DNA of 64,000 nucleotides from Colias croceus (Eukaryota; Arthropoda; Insecta; Lepidoptera; Pieridae): positions 7,142,501-7,206,500 of the forward strand of contig NC_059558.1 of the NCBI RefSeq assembly GCF_905220415.1, read 5' to 3'. Under the pieces are notes generated by a model that worked only from the letters and a program-made list of their open reading frames with translations, did not search any database and was not told where the DNA came from. Within the stretch, counting starts at the first letter, position 1; each line of letters opens with the position of its first letter. Both the position numbers and the translations under genes were made by a program. Shown here one piece after another: positions 54,026 to 64,000 of the stretch.

Positions 54026-56430
54026 TTTTTAATCACATATTTGGATTTGGTATCGATCCAGTAACACCCCCTGGTATTTATTTTTTCAATATTTTCAATG
54101 TACAGACCCTTCTACAGATTTATTATAGGTATGTATAGATATGCAGAAAACTGTCCTTTCATTGATATTATAAACATAGAAAACTACTTTAAAAAAAATT
54201 CTGGATATTAGCATTCAAGTAGTTAACCCAAAAAGCTATTCTTGGTTCGGTTCTCAATTCGTAAGGGCATTTTTTTGACTAAACGATTTTGCTTTGGCTA
54301 TCACTGACCAACGTTTAAGGTGCCTTTCATTTATGAAAATCATTATTGTCATGATTTCAAAAACAGTTTCATTAAATACGTCAGACGTTAAACAAAACAC
54401 ATAGCCCTTTGAAACAAATCGTCCTAGATTAATGCAATCCGTGTATGCAAATAATGTGTTAAGATTAAGCCGTTTAGCCGAGACAAATGCCTAATTTCCC
54501 CTCCCATTCCTCCAAAAGTGCTAGAGTTACGAGATGCGATGACTCTAATTACCGTTTGGACTTAGTCCAACGTTCTATGCACATTACCATGAATCGTGCA
54601 AACTACCCTCATTAAGGCACGACGTATGTTATAAAAATGTGACCGTCAATTCTAAATGGCTTCCTGAATACCGCAAGTAAACTCTTAGATATATGTATAA
54701 CCATTATGAAGCATTTTATGCTATTAAAATGTTTTAATTAAAACACCCCTGTACAATTTTCCTATGTACACTTCAAAATGGCGTGTTATTATATAAAACA
54801 GTTTATTCGATAACTAATAAACATAAAACCACGACCTTTCGTGTAGACTCTTATTGGCAGCGACTAAAGCTGCTACCACAAAGTACTAGCACCTCAAAGG
54901 GTTTATTACACACTTCACCCCCGGTGAAACTTTCGCCCCACATCCATTGTATGACATAACAATAAGGTCGCAAGGTCGATTTGATTTCCCGTTCAATGTC
55001 AAGGTAATTGTTACGGAAATAGATACTGGACAGTATTGTCGGTTCACTGCATTCTTAATCAGTTGGTCTGGTATCTGTTTTGGAGTATCAATGCCCAGTA
55101 ACCATGCATGATGTCTTTTAACAGCTTTATTTCGAGTGTGGGAAAGAAATAGCGCTAGACGATCTATATAGCGCTATCCTTTTTCCAATCTAGAAGTACC
55201 TAATACCGCTTTAAGGCATGGTACGGGGGTAGGACCATACTAAAGGTGAGATGTTTATCATATCGATTTCGGTTATTACACGCTAAACCTTGTATACTAT
55301 GGTGATATTCTAATCAGCTAATATGTTTATCTATTTTGTTTATGTAGGTTTGTTCCATACTCAGAAATGAGATGCATTCTTATCATTTGTTGATTTTGGT
55401 GATATTCTCATGAACATCGATATTTTGTGATTCATCAAAATTTTGCTAATAGTTATTTTTGTTATATAATATTCATCTGGTTATGTTTACAAATTGTCGG
55501 TGCTGTACTCCAAAAAAAAGTGCTTGGGGTTATATTCTCATCAATTATTGTGATCCATCGTACTTCGTAGTAGTACTATTCTTATAGAATACAAGGCAGA
55601 TGTAAATTTTATTCACAGATAAGAGGATCCATTTGGGTGCCTTGCCAAACTGAGATCTATTATACAATGGGAAATAACAATTAGGTATGTTGTAAATTGG
55701 AACACCAGTATGGAATGGCAACCATTCATGTGCCAAACAGTTTCTTAATTCGGCAAAGAATAATCCTCGAATCGTTCGAAGCTCAAGAGATCAATAAAAA
55801 AAATGCGATAAGATTCCATTAATCATATACCGCTGAGAAATTACCAATTAATTGTAGAAATAAAAAATAAACAGCAAACGATTAAGTAAAAGCACTGAAG
55901 AAATGTATTTTTCAAAATTCGTAAAAAATCGTCGAGCAGGGAATAAAGTTTCTGAAAGCAGACCAATGGATAGAGTATAATATAGTATCTCTAAAATGGT
56001 CGAGCAGGGAATTTTCAGAAAGCTAGCGTACGTACGAAAGTAGGTACGGGTCCGGGTAGTACCTACCTGCAGTTTTTATCATTAGAATATCACTCGAAAA
56101 TTGCTTGTGCTTACATTTTTTTTATAACGTTATAGGATAGGACGCCTGGACGTGTTAAGCAATACACGCCGCCCATATTATAAAGCCACTCCACAGGAGA
56201 GTGGATGTGCTGCTGTCCTCAAAAAGGAAAGAGAGGGACGTACACATGTACACGTTTTTTCCACTTAATAACGATGAGTTTATTTTAGTTCCGTCAGATT
56301 TATGTACATAAATTATTCTTTACATAAACTTTCAGAGATAATTAGTTAATGGCATCTCGTTTCAAAGGTCCCCTTGAGGTATTCTGGAGTATCTACTTTG
56401 TGTGGAGTGCTTAAATTTAGTAGTGGGTTT
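54026..56430. other. Apparently unique non-coding region
   Basis: The longest stretch in which I recognise no repeat family and no splice-bounded reading frame. Its base composition is more mixed than its surroundings (for example 54440-54620, 54860-54990). Confidence 0.4.
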
Positions 56431-56435
56431 TATTT

Positions 56436-56500
56436 TTGACCTCCTTGAAATAGTATAAGGTTCTGGGTTCAATTCCCGTTGCAGAGTTATTGATATTTTC
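56436..56500 (+). repeat. SINE remnant
   Basis: A B-box-like GGGTTCAATTCCCG in a short tRNA-like context; the rest is lost. Confidence 0.3.
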
Positions 56501-56574
56501 AACCGACTTCAAAAAATAGTTCTCAATTACTTTTTTAATTTTGTTCATTATGCGTCATGTCACCTAATTGACAG

Positions 56575-56700
56575 ACACACTCAACTCTCTCCTATCAACT
56601 CTATGGGATAATAAAAAAGTCACCCGGGAGTTGCGTCGCCACGTGCGCGCACTTTCTTACTAGACCATATAGAGTTGATGGGAGAGACAAAATAGTTGCA
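56575..56700. repeat. Hairpin repeat
   Basis: CAACTCTCTCCTATCAACTC and the inverse GAGTTGATGGGAGAGACAAA around a loop of about 65 bp. Confidence 0.55.
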
Positions 56701-56984
56701 GAGACAAAAGTCGCTCGTGGGCGCTAGCTCTTAAACTTATAATTAAAAGAATAATATATTTTAAACTAACTTAAATGCTAAAATAAATAGATTTAAGGTA
56801 TGTGTTGATAGATCTACATAATAAAATGTATAAGAGACAGTGTAAAGAGGTGCTAATATAATCATGCAATTTAGTATTTAATGTTATATTACAATAAATA
56901 CTATTGTGCTGTGAATGTAAGATTGTCCATGCGTATGTTTAACTATACATATATCTATCTTACTTGTCTAAGTATATAAATAAA

Positions 56985-57147
56985 AATTAATCGCCAAATC
57001 TGTTGCTAAGCGTAAAACTCGAGAAGGGCTTAACCTATTCAGAAAAACCTTTTAAACTTTTTTGTTGAGGCGCAAAGAAGGTTTTTATGGAGAGTCAAAA
57101 CATAATATTATGGACAACATGGCAAACTATGTCTGCGGGCGCAGCTA
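56985..57147 (+). mobile_element. Helitron-like element
   Basis: CTGTTGCTAAGCGTAAAACTCGAGAAGGGC and a terminal GCGGGCGCAG then CTAG before T. Related to 61493-61673. Confidence 0.45.
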
Positions 57148-57611
57148 GTGAGATATATATTTTTGAATATAATTTTTTTTTAAGATTTGATGATTTGCCA
57201 ATTTAATTTAAATTCTATCAGGTACAATTTTTTTTACAAATTCCTACCTTTATAATTATTATTTTAAATTTTTGCAATAATTCTAAATGTCAACATCGTA
57301 ATCAATAACTAAGTTGTTATTATAGTTCAAGTTGTGGTCATTGAACCAATCTAATCTATTTTTATAATGTCATTTTATAATATTGTTTTTATATAGTTAT
57401 AATGCATTATATACTGTACTGTAAAGAATATAATCTGCACCATAAATTAAAAACTGTAAACAAGATAATATTGACCATACTTATACCATACTTATTTGTG
57501 TAATAATGTCCTATAATATTTATTTATTTATTTTATTTATACTGATGACTATATGACTAAATAAATAGTTTACCATACATAGAAGGCCTTTTTTATATAT
57601 TTTTATTGTAT

Positions 57612-57700
57612 GATAAGGTAGCGCTTGACCACAATCTCACCTAATGGTAAGCTGAGATGTGGCCTAAGATGGAGCACCCTTCCCTAGAAGGTGCCTGTTC
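57612..57700. repeat. Dispersed repeat fragment
   Basis: GCGCTTGACCACAATCTCAC and TAAGCTGAGATGTGG match 13709-13790 in inverse. Confidence 0.5.
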
Positions 57701-57715
57701 ACTCTATCCTATTTA

Positions 57716-57909
57716 TCTATACTAATAATATTATAAAGCTGAAGACTTTGTTTGTTTAAACGCGCTAATCTCAGGAACTACTGGTCTAATTTGAAAAATT
57801 GTTTCGGTGTTAGATAGCCCATTTATCGAGGAAGGCTATAGGCTATATATCATCACGCTAAGACCAACAGGAGTGGATCACTGCGGGTAAAACCGCAGGG
57901 CACAGCTAG
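57716..57909 (+). mobile_element. Helitron-like element
   Basis: A|TCTATACTAATAATATTATA start, AACGCGCTAATCTCAGGAAC, GGGCACAGCTAG|T end. Confidence 0.65.
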
Positions 57910-57994
57910 TTCTAAATATATGTAAAACAACATGTAGCTGCACAAACATCCTACAAAGCGAAACATGCATACAACAAAACCGTGCCTGTTTCAG

Positions 57995-58124
57995 CCATCC
58001 GACGACTGATCGGACACCATCGGTCACTTCCCCGGGGACGTCCACACTGGTCGACTCTATCAGTGAACTCCATCGAGACCGGAGCGCCGCTTGCGCCGCG
58101 AACGACGCCATTGTATGTATATAG
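57995..58124 (+). CDS. Candidate terminal exon of an unidentified gene
   Basis: A GC-rich block in AT-rich DNA. On the plus strand a good acceptor (GTGCCTGTTTCAG) is followed by one base and about 42 open codons: HPTTDRTPSVTSPGTSTLVD, then SISELHRDRSAACAANDAI, then TAG at 58122-58124. A GTATGT after NDAI could instead be a donor. AATAAA follows at about 58197. I find no upstream exon. The minus strand is also open (MASFAAQAALRSRWSSLIES...), so the strand is uncertain; that frame lacks a good donor to join to the nucleotidase exon at 47501. Confidence 0.4.
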
Positions 58125-58200
58125 CGCACTAGAACCATTGTATTACTTATTCTTTAGTTTATGGTTTGTGAAGAAACATAATGTAGTTTGTAGTAAATAA

Positions 58201-59906
58201 ATAAATATTCTTGATTTATAATATACTTTAGAGTAAGTAACATTGTTACACGAATTACATTATTATTTTTAGAAGAAACGCATTATATGCTCATTTTGGG
58301 AGTTATGTCAAATTTAAATAGTTTTTATGTTGATTTTATGTAGGTGATGATGTATTTAGCGCTTCTTTTAAGTGTTTACATTATATTATTTTAATGATTT
58401 GAGTTTACATATTTTATTAATCAACACTATGAATGCACTATTTACATATTTTGGCTTTTTAAATATTAATTGATGTCATTTATTGTACTTTTTAGAAGGT
58501 TTTGTATATTGATAACATGAATTTATAAAATACTTCTATAAATAACTGTAAATATTCTGTGGACTTTGCCTCCAAAGATTATTATTTTTAGTTCTAACAA
58601 TTAATTTAGAAGCGTTCTTTTTTTATTTAAATGTATTCTTTATCTTTCATAGAAGAATTTAATGTGCCATAAGCTGTGCACTTTAGATGGTGAAAATATA
58701 AAACTCCCTTGTTGGTTTTCTTCTCAGTGTATCTGTTACACATTGTTTATCTGTTTTATTCAATTATTTTATTATTAGCTATTTATATAAAAATTCTGTA
58801 TTATTTCATCAATAGTACATTCACAGTTATTGCATACACTGAGTCAAGGACACTTTTTTCTATTACAAAACAGATCACCAGCTGAAGTAGTCACATTTAT
58901 GTTTGTTATTAATAGATAATACACAAGGTGAAACAATTTAGCACACTAAAACACTTTCTAACAGACACTACACTTTAGAAATTCATCAGTCTGCGCAAAA
59001 TCATTCTTAGAATGTTAATGAATTAGTCAGGGTCGAGGTGATATATTTTGGCACCTAAATACATTCGATAAATTGTATGCATATAATAAAATAGCATATA
59101 AACACCAGATCTCAGATACATTGACAGATAATAAATAATATCGCTCACATGTGCAATATTTCTTTAAACATCGTATTCCTTTCGTCGCACTTTAAAATCT
59201 AATAAAACTAAATTAATTTATCGCTTACCTAACAGGTTGGTGAAAAATTAGCAGAAGCGCCGATCTATAATTATACTGTTTTAAAATTTTCAGTCACTAA
59301 AATTGTACTAACGATTTTATAAACTTCGATTTCTCGATTTATTTTAAATTCCAATAGGATAGCACACCCACAAACGGAATAGATTTTGGTGAAACTGTCA
59401 TTTGTCACTTTAACAAACTGTACGAAACTAATGTCAAGTTCGATCGGTTGTCAAAACACTGTTCCAATTCACGCTTTAATTAGGTAGGAACTATGAAAAT
59501 AATCTATTACCGATATTTTATCGATCAATATTAAAATCTCAGAGCAATATGCTCTGAGATTAAAATAATATATTTATGACCCAGAGTCATCTTAACATGG
59601 TTACCAGTTTAGTATTCATAAAATATTTAAATTTATTGGAGGTCCATTCAAAGATCGGCTACATGGACTTTATAAAGACACGTAAATCATAAGAACACAA
59701 GCTTAATATTAAAATTATCTTTATTAGGGGTTTAATAATTATTGAAGACGTCAAGACGTCCATTTCATGAGTTTATAGTAATGTATACACTTTAAACGCA
59801 TATATAAAACTCCGTTTTCTCAGGACTTAAAATATATGGTTGGTAGATATTTTATTTTTAAATACATCATACAATTTTTTAAATATTTTTAACAAATGCG
59901 CACATT
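58201..59906. other. Non-coding region between candidate exon and SDR gene
   Basis: AT-rich, no recognised repeat or exon. TTCGATCGG-type and TATTTTATCGATCAATATT sequences near 59510 are isolated. Confidence 0.35.
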
Positions 59907-59912
59907 TTATTT
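59907..59912 (-). terminator. Polyadenylation signal of the SDR gene
   Basis: TTTATT on the plus strand (AATAAA on minus), 15 bases after the stop codon. Confidence 0.5.
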
Positions 59913-59926
59913 AAAAATAAATATTT

Positions 59927-60799
59927 TTACTTCACCAAACATTCATGTTTGTAGTAAAAGTCACCTTCAATGTCGAACCAGTCAACTAATTTCTTATTGT
60001 ACCACAAAAAGCTACCTTTTAAGTTGGGCGATGCGTCTAAAATTAAGTATAAAATAGTTTCCGCTGCTTCATCTGGTTCAAGTTCACCTCCGCCTTGTGC
60101 CATATCAGTCTTCACGTGACCCGGGTGAACTGCGTTTATCGAAACGTTACTGTACTTCCGCTGTTGGACCATAGTAAGAGCAGTAAGGGCTACTTTCGAT
60201 ACTCGGTGTTCTGCATGTTTTCCTTCATCCGCAAAATCGTCTTTATTAAATGTTCCGTTTCTTAAACTCTCTAAATACTCGCCAACAAAATTGTTTATTT
60301 GCTCTGTAGTCAAATCTTCTCGCTGCAATATGTCCAACCACTTTTTGTTTTTCAAATTTGATAAGTGACCGCAAGCACTTGAAACATTTACGACTCTAGC
60401 GCCATCTCTTAGCAGAGGGAATAAGAATTCTTCAACTGTCAATAGGCTGCGATAATTTATGTCAATGTTACGTTTGGCGGCCTCATAATCTGGGTAAACT
60501 TGTTCGCATTCAAGGATTGCTGCATTGTTAACAAGAACATCGATTGCACCGTGTTTCGATTTGATAAACTCGGAAAATACTTTAACACTTTCTTTGCTAC
60601 TTACGTCGAGTTGATGGTACGATGGTGTCAGTCCTAAATCGTTCAATTTTTTCACCGCTTGTAATCCTCTTGTTTCGTCCCTTGAGGTTAAATAGACCGT
60701 ACCGTTAAACCTTTTGCATAATCCTTTAACGACGGCGAAACCTAATCCTTTGTTTGCTCCGGTGACAACGGCAACTTTTCCCGCCATTTTTCCTGTCAT
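59927..60799 (-). CDS. Carbonyl reductase-like short-chain dehydrogenase (SDR), catalytic Tyr replaced by His
   Basis: Single uninterrupted frame, 290 aa, close to the CBR1 length. Start at the first ATG (60799); a second in-frame ATG at residue 5 is also possible. NADPH-binding Rossmann motif TGANKGLG at 13-20, with Arg40 after the second strand fitting NADPH preference; LDVSS at 64-68; NNAAI at 91-95; NVSSACG at 138-144 with catalytic Ser140/141; and HPGHVKTDM near the C-terminal part. The insert between 150 and 195 is the CBR1-type loop. The YxxxK motif is H198-R-V-S-K202: the codon is CAC where Tyr would be TAC. Lys202 is kept. CBR1 enzymes reduce quinones, aldehydes and ketones in the cytosol; without the proton-donating Tyr, activity is doubtful. 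No introns are visible, so a retrocopy is possible, though no frame damage is seen. Confidence 0.9.
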   Translation of the reverse strand: MTGKMAGKVAVVTGANKGLGFAVVKGLCKRFNGTVYLTSRDETRGLQAVKKLNDLGLTPSYHQLDVSSKESVKVFSEFIKSKHGAIDVLVNNAAILECEQVYPDYEAAKRNIDINYRSLLTVEEFLFPLLRDGARVVNVSSACGHLSNLKNKKWLDILQREDLTTEQINNFVGEYLESLRNGTFNKDDFADEGKHAEHRVSKVALTALTMVQQRKYSNVSINAVHPGHVKTDMAQGGGELEPDEAAETILYLILDASPNLKGSFLWYNKKLVDWFDIEGDFYYKHECLVK

Positions 60800-61331
60800 C
60801 TGCTGTTACGTTCGATTGCAATGGCGACGTGTTGTGCACTGTTAAAGTACAATGTGTTGTGTTTATTTACTGTTGCGATTACGTCACGCTGTCAACGGAT
60901 TCTGTAAATGATAAAAAATACAATATCTTGCAAAGCTATTGTAATTGTTTCATTGACCTGCATTCTGTATTTATATTTATAAATTCATATAATTACCTAC
61001 TTAACTATTTATTTTTAATTTGTATTTACTTCTATTACTTTGTATTTACTTCTTTACAAGTATTTTATTTTAGTTAAGTAAACTGAATAATAATTATTAT
61101 ATTCACACAATATATTTATTAGGTTCCTTTCAATTAAATCCAAAACTCCGTTATTTAAAATGCACTTCAATAATAAATTAATGAATCGAATATGCACAAC
61201 TTGGACACGTTTCAATATTTTTAAATTGAGTGGGTAGATAAAATATTATAATGTGTGATCCGAAATGATAAAGCGAGAAGCTCCGGTTGTCCTTCGCAAC
61301 GTCTTTTATTTATTCATCTCAGATTGATTTA
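60800..61331. other. Upstream region of the SDR gene
   Basis: Probably holds the SDR promoter. No TATA box in a convincing position; AT-rich beyond 60900. Confidence 0.35.
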
Positions 61332-61685
61332 TTAAAAAAAAAAGACGGGGAAGTTGCCGCGGTAAAGCTTTTGCATAGCATGCCTTCAAGCCACACCTCC
61401 GAGCCCGTCGGAGTGGGGAGCGTGAGGTTTTTTCGTTACGGAATTTCTCGATTCGGTCCCCGCGCTCAAGGCCCGCAATAGAAGCTATGCAATCTACCTA
61501 TAATATAAAAATGAATCGCAAAATGTGTTGGTAAGCGCATAACTCGAGAACGGCTGAACCGATTTCGATAATTCTTTTTTTTTGTTATATTCCTTGAAGT
61601 ACGAGGATGGTTCTTATGTAGAGAAAGCGTAAACATGTACCACGGGCGAAGCCGGGGCCGGGCGGACCGCTAGTAGCTTAATAAA
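61332..61685 (-). repeat. 165-bp dispersed repeat, copy 4, split by a Helitron
   Basis: The minus-strand repeat runs 61332-61492 and resumes at 61674 (TAGCTTAATAAAAAAAG). The gap is exactly the Helitron-like element 61493-61673. Confidence 0.85.
61493..61673 (+). mobile_element. Helitron-like element with internal empty-site evidence
   Basis: Starts TCTACCTATAATAT after A61492 and ends GGCGGACCGCTAG before T61674. It interrupts a 165-bp repeat between A and T without target duplication; the uninterrupted sequence GAAGCTATGCAATAGCTTAA is seen at 61838. Confidence 0.75.
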
Positions 61686-61866
61686 AAAAGACGTATGGCA
61701 CTCGGGGACTGCCGCGGTAAAGCTATTGCATAGCATGCCTTCAAGCCACACCTCCGTCATCCATGCCCCTCGGAGGGAGCGTGAGGTTTTTTTTCGTTAC
61801 GGAATTTCTGGATTCGGTCCCCGCGCTCATGGCCCGCGATAGAAGCTATGCAATAGCTTAATAATA
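61686..61866 (-). repeat. 165-bp dispersed repeat, copy 5
   Basis: Complete copy directly beside copy 4, same orientation, with a short internal replacement near 61758. Confidence 0.8.
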
Positions 61867-61868
61867 TA

Positions 61869-64000
61869 CTATTTATAGTTCGAGCGACAGTAGCTGCGCG
61901 ATGTATCCAGTATCCGCTCTGTTCAAAGGCTATGTAACGCTTCAACGTTCGGCCTAGTCATTTAATCAATAGCAGATTCAACATGATGCGACCTAAGCAA
62001 TGCGCAATGCAGGAAGTGCTAATAAGTTCCTACAATATTATTACGGTAAGGTGATCTAAATTTTACAGATCAAAGAAGAAGAAGAAGTACAAAAAAAAGT
62101 CGTTAATTACCAACGTACCTATGTAGGTAGTTTACCTGTTTTTTTTTTTCATGTTTTCCTCAGTATAGTTCAATGTTTTATTTAGATCATTGTTTTATCT
62201 TTATTACCTACCTATTCTCTTCCTTAGTTCCTACTTGTTTGACATTGGCTGCATACTTTTGTCGAATTCCTAAAAAAAATATGAGTTATCAAGATCATGC
62301 GGTAATTAAGGGGTAATTCGTTTCTGTGATCTGTGGGGTAATTAATTATGTTCTATGTGATTAGATAGTGTCTGCAATTTTCAAATTTTATGTTTTGCAC
62401 ATTTCAAATTATGAAGTTTCGCATCTTAATAATAATTTCTGGTGCGATGAACATTAAATTATTTGGGAGGTCAATTACCTCTATATTTTTATTTGGGTAA
62501 ATTTTATCTGAAATACAGATTATGGTGAGTTATCGTGTCATCTTTTTTTTTTAATGAACGGATAATAATATTATTAAGTAAGTACATAATATTATGTTTA
62601 TTGATGGAAAATGCATTGATATAATACCTAAGTGCTACCTATACATAGTAATTCAATGAGAAGATTTTTGTTCCTTACGATTTAATTAAAAATTATTATT
62701 TAAAAATTTTTTGATTACTGTTACTTACTGTTTACTGTTAGGTACCCATTTGTTTACAATTCGTCCTGTTTACCTATAGCCTATAGGTAACTACTTTATT
62801 TACAAATATAAAGCCAAAATGTTACCGTAAACAATTATTAATATTACCATTTATTTACCATTTAAACATGTAAATAGGATTATATCCACGTGTTGTGAAT
62901 ATTATTATAATGTAATGATTAAATTCAAAGTTGGATCACGTAGTTACAGGACGGAAATGTAGATGGAGCAATTTTTCCTTATGAATAATTAAGCGTGGAA
63001 ATTTAATGGATTTTTGAGAATAAATTGAGTAGAACTTTCTATAATATATAGAACATGAACTTATGGTAAACAATTTTTGAATAGCAATTTTCTGTACCTA
63101 GAGATCAAAAGCTGAAATTAATTTAAATTAACGAAAGTACCTAAGTACCCACCTATTTATTCATTTTGATTAACGAGATATAAATTTCTTCTATTTTCGG
63201 TGTTTTGATAAGTTTTTCTCTTCCTGAAAAGAATAATTATAAAATAATTACAATTTAAATAAAAAGGGGTAAGCAAAAGACAATTTCATGACAAAATTCA
63301 TACATACCTATACATTTTTAATTAATTGCCTCTTTCGTTATAGTCTGTGATAGAGCATGTAATTTTTCTGTCCAAATATTTTCCCCATTAGGCTAAATAA
63401 TTCACTATCCGTATTTATTATTATGTATTCCTTAAGTATACGACCTATACGACTGAAATAGCTACAGTTATATAATATTTATTTATATTTTCCACAGATA
63501 TGCAATCACGTACCAACAAATGTGTAATTCATACCGCGTTCTCATCAAGGATTATGGGAAATAATGTGCAGGATCGCGTTATGCAATAAGGTACAATCCA
63601 TTATTATCTAATAATGGATGGTACCGTTCTAGAATGAAACCTTCTCTATGGAAACTACTTTTGGAACCGGTGGTAAGTAAATTCTGTGTATGAGCGCTTT
63701 TTAGAGTTTAAAATACCGAAATATTTTAAATAGTTACTAGCATTTGAACCACTATTAAAAAAAAATATGATATCTATGCATATTATTCAATAGTTGCTTT
63801 CTTTAAGATTGAAGTAATGTTACGTTTTCATAAATAACAGTGAAGTGTGAATACAAAGAACACTGTAATATGCTGGAAAATAAATATTACGTTGTTATAA
63901 ACATAAAATTTGAAGGGTGTGTACTGTGTAATAAGTAGCGAGGTTTGTACGAAGACAAGTTATTTCTGAAGAAAAGTTTTTCCGTCTAACTGTTATTATA
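61869..64000. other. Right-hand region without a confident gene
   Basis: AT-rich, no recognised repeat family. A possible short first coding exon at 63634-63672 is listed separately. Confidence 0.4.
63634..63672 (+). CDS. Possible first coding exon of a gene leaving the window
   Basis: ATG followed by 13 open codons (MKPSLWKLLLEPV) directly ending at a consensus donor GTG|GTAAGTAA. The continuation would lie beyond 64000. Very short, so chance is a real alternative. Confidence 0.18.

Noticed and set aside
60829..61077. 82-codon open frame upstream of the SDR gene
   Set aside because: Tyr/Phe/Ile-rich translation of AT-rich DNA; more likely 5' flanking sequence.

Overview
This is AT-rich eukaryotic nuclear DNA, almost certainly from a moth or butterfly. 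Evidence: spliced genes with GT-AG introns, a tRNA-derived SINE with the (GATGAT) tail common in Lepidoptera, and dozens of short dispersed elements ending in CTAG of the kind seen throughout lepidopteran genomes. I cannot name the species. There are no operons, CRISPR arrays, or bacterial or viral genes.

Layout. 1-12.7 kb: a tandem pair of glycoside hydrolase family 1 (GH1, beta-glucosidase/myrosinase-like) genes on the + strand. The first is only a terminal exon (458-758). The second is complete: 11 exons at 4196-12723, encoding 523 aa with a signal peptide and both catalytic glutamates. 12.7-21.2 kb: two minus-strand reading frames that look like the N- and C-terminal halves of one large helical protein. 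The C-terminal half carries an RNxxxH (HEPN-nuclease-like) motif and ankyrin repeats. They are separated by a striking palindrome of two opposed arrays, each of seven 100-bp repeats. 24.6-26.5 kb: a complete three-exon SYS1 (Golgi four-pass protein) gene. 26.5-35.9 kb: no confident gene, but many repeats, including a decayed mariner nested in a larger inverted-repeat element. 35.9-47.5 kb: a minus-strand, 14-exon UshA-type 5'-nucleotidase/metallophosphatase gene with two duplicated exon fragments and about 14 transposon copies in its introns. 47.8-52.7 kb: a non-LTR retrotransposon with an intact 956-aa ORF2, plus a SINE, lodged between long (about 330 bp) terminal inverted repeats. 52.8-59.9 kb: repeats and apparently unique non-coding DNA with one candidate exon. 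59.9-60.8 kb: an intronless carbonyl-reductase-like SDR whose catalytic tyrosine is histidine. 60.8-64 kb: repeats and non-coding DNA.

The genes do not form a pathway. The GH1 pair is a local gene family, SYS1 and the nucleotidase are housekeeping-type genes, and much of the remainder is transposable elements. The observations I would follow up first are the 7+7 inverted tandem array between the two halves of the HEPN/ankyrin gene, the SDR Tyr-to-His change, the LINE inside a TIR element, the duplicated exon fragments, and an internal empty-site comparison showing A|T Helitron-type insertion. Multi-exon genes are given as one span, with exon coordinates in the evidence.
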